Part shown: positions 61,253-64,000 of the stretch, piece by piece
Position numbering within the stretch: position 1 is the stretch's first letter
How the letters are laid out: each line of letters starts with the position of its first letter
Assembly: GCF_003351745.1 (NCBI RefSeq)
Contig: NZ_CP031222.1
Span: forward strand, 3,020,207 to 3,084,206
Reading direction: 5' to 3'
DNA: 64,000 bases
Source: Aquirhabdus parva
Lineage (GTDB): Bacteria; Pseudomonadota; Gammaproteobacteria; Pseudomonadales; Moraxellaceae
Made by a program: the position numbers and the translations under genes
The notes under the pieces: model-generated
The model's database searches: none
What the model was told of the DNA's origin: nothing
Seen by the model: only the letters and a program-made list of their open reading frames with translations

Positions 61253-61684
61253 ATGAATACTCATCTCACCAAATCCAATGGGATTTTTGATGATTTCTTT
61301 CGCGGGTTTTCCCCTGCATTTTATGTCAAACCCCTGCATGGCGATGGTCTGCCAGAGGCTGGTCAGTTTAAGGTTGATGTGAAAGAAACCAATAAAAAAT
61401 ATGAAATACACGCGGAGATTCCTGGCGTTAGCAAGGAGAACATTGATATTGCGATTGATCGCAATCTGGTGACGATCCAAGCGGAGATAGCACAGCATGA
61501 TGAAGATCGTCAGGAAGGAAAATTGCTAAAAAGTGAACGCTACTACGGCTCTGTGTCGCGGAGTTTTACACTGCCCACAGATGTCGATGCGGATCATGCG
61601 AAGGCGTCTTATGAGCAAGGGGTACTGGTGCTGACGTTACCTAAGAAAGAAGGCAGCACTCATAAGCATCTGACGGTTGAGTAA
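61253..61684 (+). CDS. Hsp20 family small heat shock protein
   Basis: A 143-aa protein. The ATG at 61253 has GAGGAG 9 nt upstream; a GTG at 61244 is inside this site. The alpha-crystallin domain runs from about residue 40 (FKVDVKETNKKYEIHAEIPGVSKENIDIAIDRNLVTIQAEI) to the conserved ASYEQGVLVLTLPKK. It is an ATP-independent holdase chaperone that prevents aggregation. Monocistronic; the terminator hairpin at 61809-61836 is 125 bp away. Confidence 0.93.
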   Translation: MNTHLTKSNGIFDDFFRGFSPAFYVKPLHGDGLPEAGQFKVDVKETNKKYEIHAEIPGVSKENIDIAIDRNLVTIQAEIAQHDEDRQEGKLLKSERYYGSVSRSFTLPTDVDADHAKASYEQGVLVLTLPKKEGSTHKHLTVE

Positions 61685-61771
61685 CGTGTATCAATCCGCG
61701 TGATTTCTTTATAACCCCTATTCAATATTTGGGATAGCTAGGCGCTCATTTATTGAACTAGAATGACTTAT

Positions 61772-61836
61772 CCTGTTCCCCCACCCTAGCAGAGAACAGG
61801 AATTTTCCGCCATGTCCCCAAGACATGGCTTTTTTT
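61772..61836 (+). ncRNA. Two-hairpin small RNA candidate C or terminator region
   Basis: CCTGTTC pairs with GAACAGG around a 15-nt loop with ACCCTAGC. The linker AATTTTCC follows. Hairpin two (GCCATGTC and GACATGGC) ends in T7. Loop size, loop motif and layout equal candidate A at 58033-58091. It may also terminate hsp20 transcripts, which complicates assignment. Confidence 0.5.
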
Positions 61837-61871
61837 ATGGCTGGAAGTCAGGTGGCTTTGAGAAATGACCT

Positions 61872-62333
61872 CTATGCCTCTTCAGCAAATTTCACTTTTA
61901 AGCGGTCGTATTCGGTTAAATACGCTTGGGCAAAATCGGTTTTTTGTTTGTCAGTGAGTAGCTTGCCTGAGAACTGAAAAAAGCCATGTTCTTCTTCCCC
62001 CAAGTGATGTTCGATTTCATCCGCCAGTGCTTTGGCATGCGCCAGCCAGCCGGTGTTGCTATAGTCGGTTTCTTCAAGCTTTTCGACCAACTCATCGAGT
62101 TCATGATGCTCTGCGATAGCATGACGGGAGATGTTGATGCCTGAGTCTTGAACCAGTAAGGGAATGAGGAAGTGTCTTTCTTCGGCGGCGGCATGCGCGG
62201 CTAATTCAATTTTTAGACTGGTGAATAGTTCATCACGCTCGGTACTGTCGCCTTGGGTTTTCAGTAATTTGGCATAAAGGTCACGTTGAATTTCGTGGCT
62301 CTGACGCAGTGCTTCGTAAATGGTCAATGACAT
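61872..62333 (-). CDS. Hemerythrin domain protein (HHE cation-binding)
   Basis: A 153-aa four-helix protein. Iron ligands are spread as in the hemerythrin HHE family: RQSHEIQRD, LAAHAAAEERHFLIP, HHELDELVEK and DEIEHHLGEEEHGFFQF. It binds O2 or iron and often acts in oxidative or nitrosative stress. It is convergent with hsp20, which is also a stress gene. No ribosome binding site stands out apart from AAGGCGAATCGTT before the ATG. Confidence 0.9.
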   Translation of the reverse strand: MSLTIYEALRQSHEIQRDLYAKLLKTQGDSTERDELFTSLKIELAAHAAAEERHFLIPLLVQDSGINISRHAIAEHHELDELVEKLEETDYSNTGWLAHAKALADEIEHHLGEEEHGFFQFSGKLLTDKQKTDFAQAYLTEYDRLKVKFAEEA

Positions 62334-62523
62334 AACGATTCGCCTTGATCTGAAAGGGATTGAATGGAATGTTTTTTAAACATCGATTCAGAGATACCAG
62401 CCCAGCTAACCTAAGTCAATGAAAGGAATAAATCCTTACGCTTTGGAAAGTAAAGGGGGTGAAGGATGTACAGGATGTTACGGAAGTGAGAGATGACCAT
62501 CACAAACCGTGATGGTCGATGTT

Positions 62524-62552
62524 AAAAAAACGACCTCATTTTTGAGGTCGTT
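62524..62552 (-). terminator. Terminator of the beta-helix protein gene
   Basis: AACGACCTCA pairs with TGAGGTCGTT around a T-rich 4-nt loop. On the minus strand it is followed by T7 (62524-62530). It lies 50 bp past the stop codon at 62602. Confidence 0.88.
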
Positions 62553-62601
62553 AACTTTAGATATGATTCAAGGATTCAACAAAAAATATAAATTCTTAAT
62601 A

Positions 62602-64000
62602 TCAGGCTCCTAAAGTATGTGCTTGCCAATTAAAATACAAATCACCTGATGCAACTGTATTTGCAATTACTTTAAAGCTAGTTGCATTAAGAGTTGATGG
62701 GTCAATCCAGATATTACCAAGACCTGCCGCAGTTGGATTGCCACTGATATCAATTGATAACTCTTCTATCTTTGGAGTCACATTCAAATTGTGATTAACA
62801 ATCACGAAGCTACTACCTGCAGAAAGTTTGCCTGAACCCTTGTTAACGGTGTTGAAACCGGCACAGGTAATGACTTTTAGCCCAGACGGTAAAGAAGACG
62901 GCAAGTTCATCCCACCAATTAAGTTCGGGGTCACATGCGATCCTAAAATCGAACATAATCCTGAGTAGCCAGAATCAATGGAAATGCCATAGTTTTGACG
63001 GTTTGTAAATTCTAATCCAGCATTTGCATAAAAACCGCCAGTGATATTTACGTTTCCGAAAGCATTACTAACTTGCAATCCGCCGACGGATGCTGTTTGA
63101 CTGACATTGTTGCATAACACTTGAGTGCCTGACAAAGTGACCGCATCACCCTTTTGCAATTTAATGCCATTGTTCCAGTTGTTCATAAATGAGCCGCCGT
63201 TGATTTTTACAACCGAAACTCGACCACCGGATACACCTTCATCGACATACAGGCCATGGTACTGAGTTGTGCCATTGCCACAAGACGATCCCCAACAGTC
63301 AGTCATCAAAACCTCAGCGGTGGTGCCTCCATTGGTGCCAATTGCCCACCCATGATTTGCGCAAGTATCACAAAGAACGTTCGTAAAAAAACCAGATACA
63401 TAAAAGCCTGTTGGCGGATACATCTCTAAACCGTGCTTTTGAGCCCCCATAATGTCAACTTTCGACATGTATATACCTGTTACCCGCAGCAATAAAACAC
63501 CATCATTAGTGGTATTTGCAATGCTTCCCGAATCAATCCATAAATCTTGAACATTCGTGCTTGGACCAACCAAGACCCCAATATACCCTCCATTAATTTC
63601 AAAATTATCAAGGAAATATAAGTATTGCTGTGCCCCGCCATCAAACACAATGCCGTTATAGACATTATCGATACGAATGTCGGATATTCTGACATCATGA
63701 CAGTTCGATACCGATATCGCAGCCCCACCAGTTTTGGCAACTTTTGATGTTATTGACAGACTACGAATAACATTATTATTACTGAGTGCCGAAACCGTAA
63801 TAATATCCTGGGTTGCATTACCCGATGTGAGAGTTGTAGCACCTTTCCCTGATCCAATCAGGTTAAGATTGCTTTTATTGACATTGATTGTACTATTCAA
63901 TAAATAGATGCCTGGCGGGAAGCTTAAATCTCCTGTATTTGCACCAATAGCAGTATTAATTGCAGTAGAAACATCAATTGATGCTGAGCCTGCTTGAACA
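62602..64000 (-). CDS. Parallel beta-helix protein, pectate-lyase-3/tailspike type (partial, runs off right edge)
   Basis: The frame stays open from 62602 to the end of the window, so the N-terminus lies outside. The visible 465 residues start near DVSTAINTAIGANTGDLSFPPGIYLL, a pectate-lyase-3 family entry (AIN-A, FPPGTYLL). Repeated strands with N, G, V and I in a right-handed helix pattern follow, for example VSNCHDVRISDIRIDNVYNGIVFDGG. The C-terminal cap ends LYFNWQAHTLGA, like phage tailspikes and capsule depolymerases. It may be a secreted polysaccharide lyase or a prophage/tailspike gene. A signal peptide cannot be assessed. Confidence 0.85.
   Translation of the reverse strand, partial: VQAGSASIDVSTAINTAIGANTGDLSFPPGIYLLNSTINVNKSNLNLIGSGKGATTLTSGNATQDIITVSALSNNNVIRSLSITSKVAKTGGAAISVSNCHDVRISDIRIDNVYNGIVFDGGAQQYLYFLDNFEINGGYIGVLVGPSTNVQDLWIDSGSIANTTNDGVLLLRVTGIYMSKVDIMGAQKHGLEMYPPTGFYVSGFFTNVLCDTCANHGWAIGTNGGTTAEVLMTDCWGSSCGNGTTQYHGLYVDEGVSGGRVSVVKINGGSFMNNWNNGIKLQKGDAVTLSGTQVLCNNVSQTASVGGLQVSNAFGNVNITGGFYANAGLEFTNRQNYGISIDSGYSGLCSILGSHVTPNLIGGMNLPSSLPSGLKVITCAGFNTVNKGSGKLSAGSSFVIVNHNLNVTPKIEELSIDISGNPTAAGLGNIWIDPSTLNATSFKVIANTVASGDLYFNWQAHTLGA

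Overview
The window looks like chromosomal DNA of a gammaproteobacterium close to Acinetobacter (Moraxellaceae). This is judged from mid-range base composition, small His-rich exported proteins, a darcynin-like protein, many LysR/TetR/AraC regulators with short divergent neighbours, and metabolic rather than phage or plasmid gene content. The genus is an inference; no rRNA or tRNA gene is present to anchor it.

Layout. 0-3.1 kb: an iron-handling operon on the minus strand (PadR regulator, ferric-siderophore reductase, MFS exporter) behind a double palindromic operator. 3.6-9.5 kb: exported small proteins, a secreted S53 protease, a DUF1330 protein and two paralogous His-rich proteins. 9.6-17.8 kb: a TetR/serine-hydrolase divergent pair, an exported DUF2252 protein, a TonB-like protein, DinB, a TSUP permease with a divergent LysR gene, DUF1398, and a 49-aa ORF with a Fur-like box upstream. 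18-19.6 kb: low-GC orphan immunity-like genes with a toxin-like fragment. 19.7-21.6 kb: an Ig-like repeat lipoprotein.

21.6-31.6 kb is the most unusual part. A TetR regulator is followed by a tight eight-gene operon: thermostable-hemolysin-family acyltransferase-like protein, AMP-dependent ligase, darcynin-like protein, AurF-type diiron N-oxygenase, MFS exporter, TauD-type dioxygenase and two overlapping class III aminotransferase genes. In the first aminotransferase the PLP lysine is replaced by aspartate. It looks like a small-molecule pathway without carrier proteins, NRPS or PKS. The product is not known to me.

31.6-35.1 kb: a nitrogen-scavenging operon (isochorismatase-fold hydrolase, NCS2-type permease, biuret hydrolase, cupin) preceded by a near-ideal sigma-54 promoter. 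35-45.5 kb: exported and orphan proteins, an NHL lipoprotein, rhodanese/DUF1272 with a GlxA-type regulator, and LysR with a tautomerase/SDR pair. 45.6-47 kb: a complete ECF41 sigma factor module with its own promoter. 47.1-49.7 kb: a Pho-box-driven lipoprotein and Tat-exported phospholipase C. 49.9-56.9 kb: threonine aldolase, a decayed ECF41 fragment, a Tat-exported agmatine-deiminase-fold protein, a saccharopine-dehydrogenase-like/PF10118 pair and a Hint-domain protein.

56.9-58.5 kb has no convincing large gene but contains a perfect TetR-type palindrome and a tandem set of two-hairpin, terminator-ended units that look like small RNAs. A related unit lies at 61.8 kb. 58.5-64 kb: an AlkA-like glycosylase, an unknown anchored protein between two copies of a 69-bp promoter-region repeat, two small membrane proteins, Hsp20, a hemerythrin and, running off the right edge, a parallel beta-helix protein of pectate-lyase/tailspike type.
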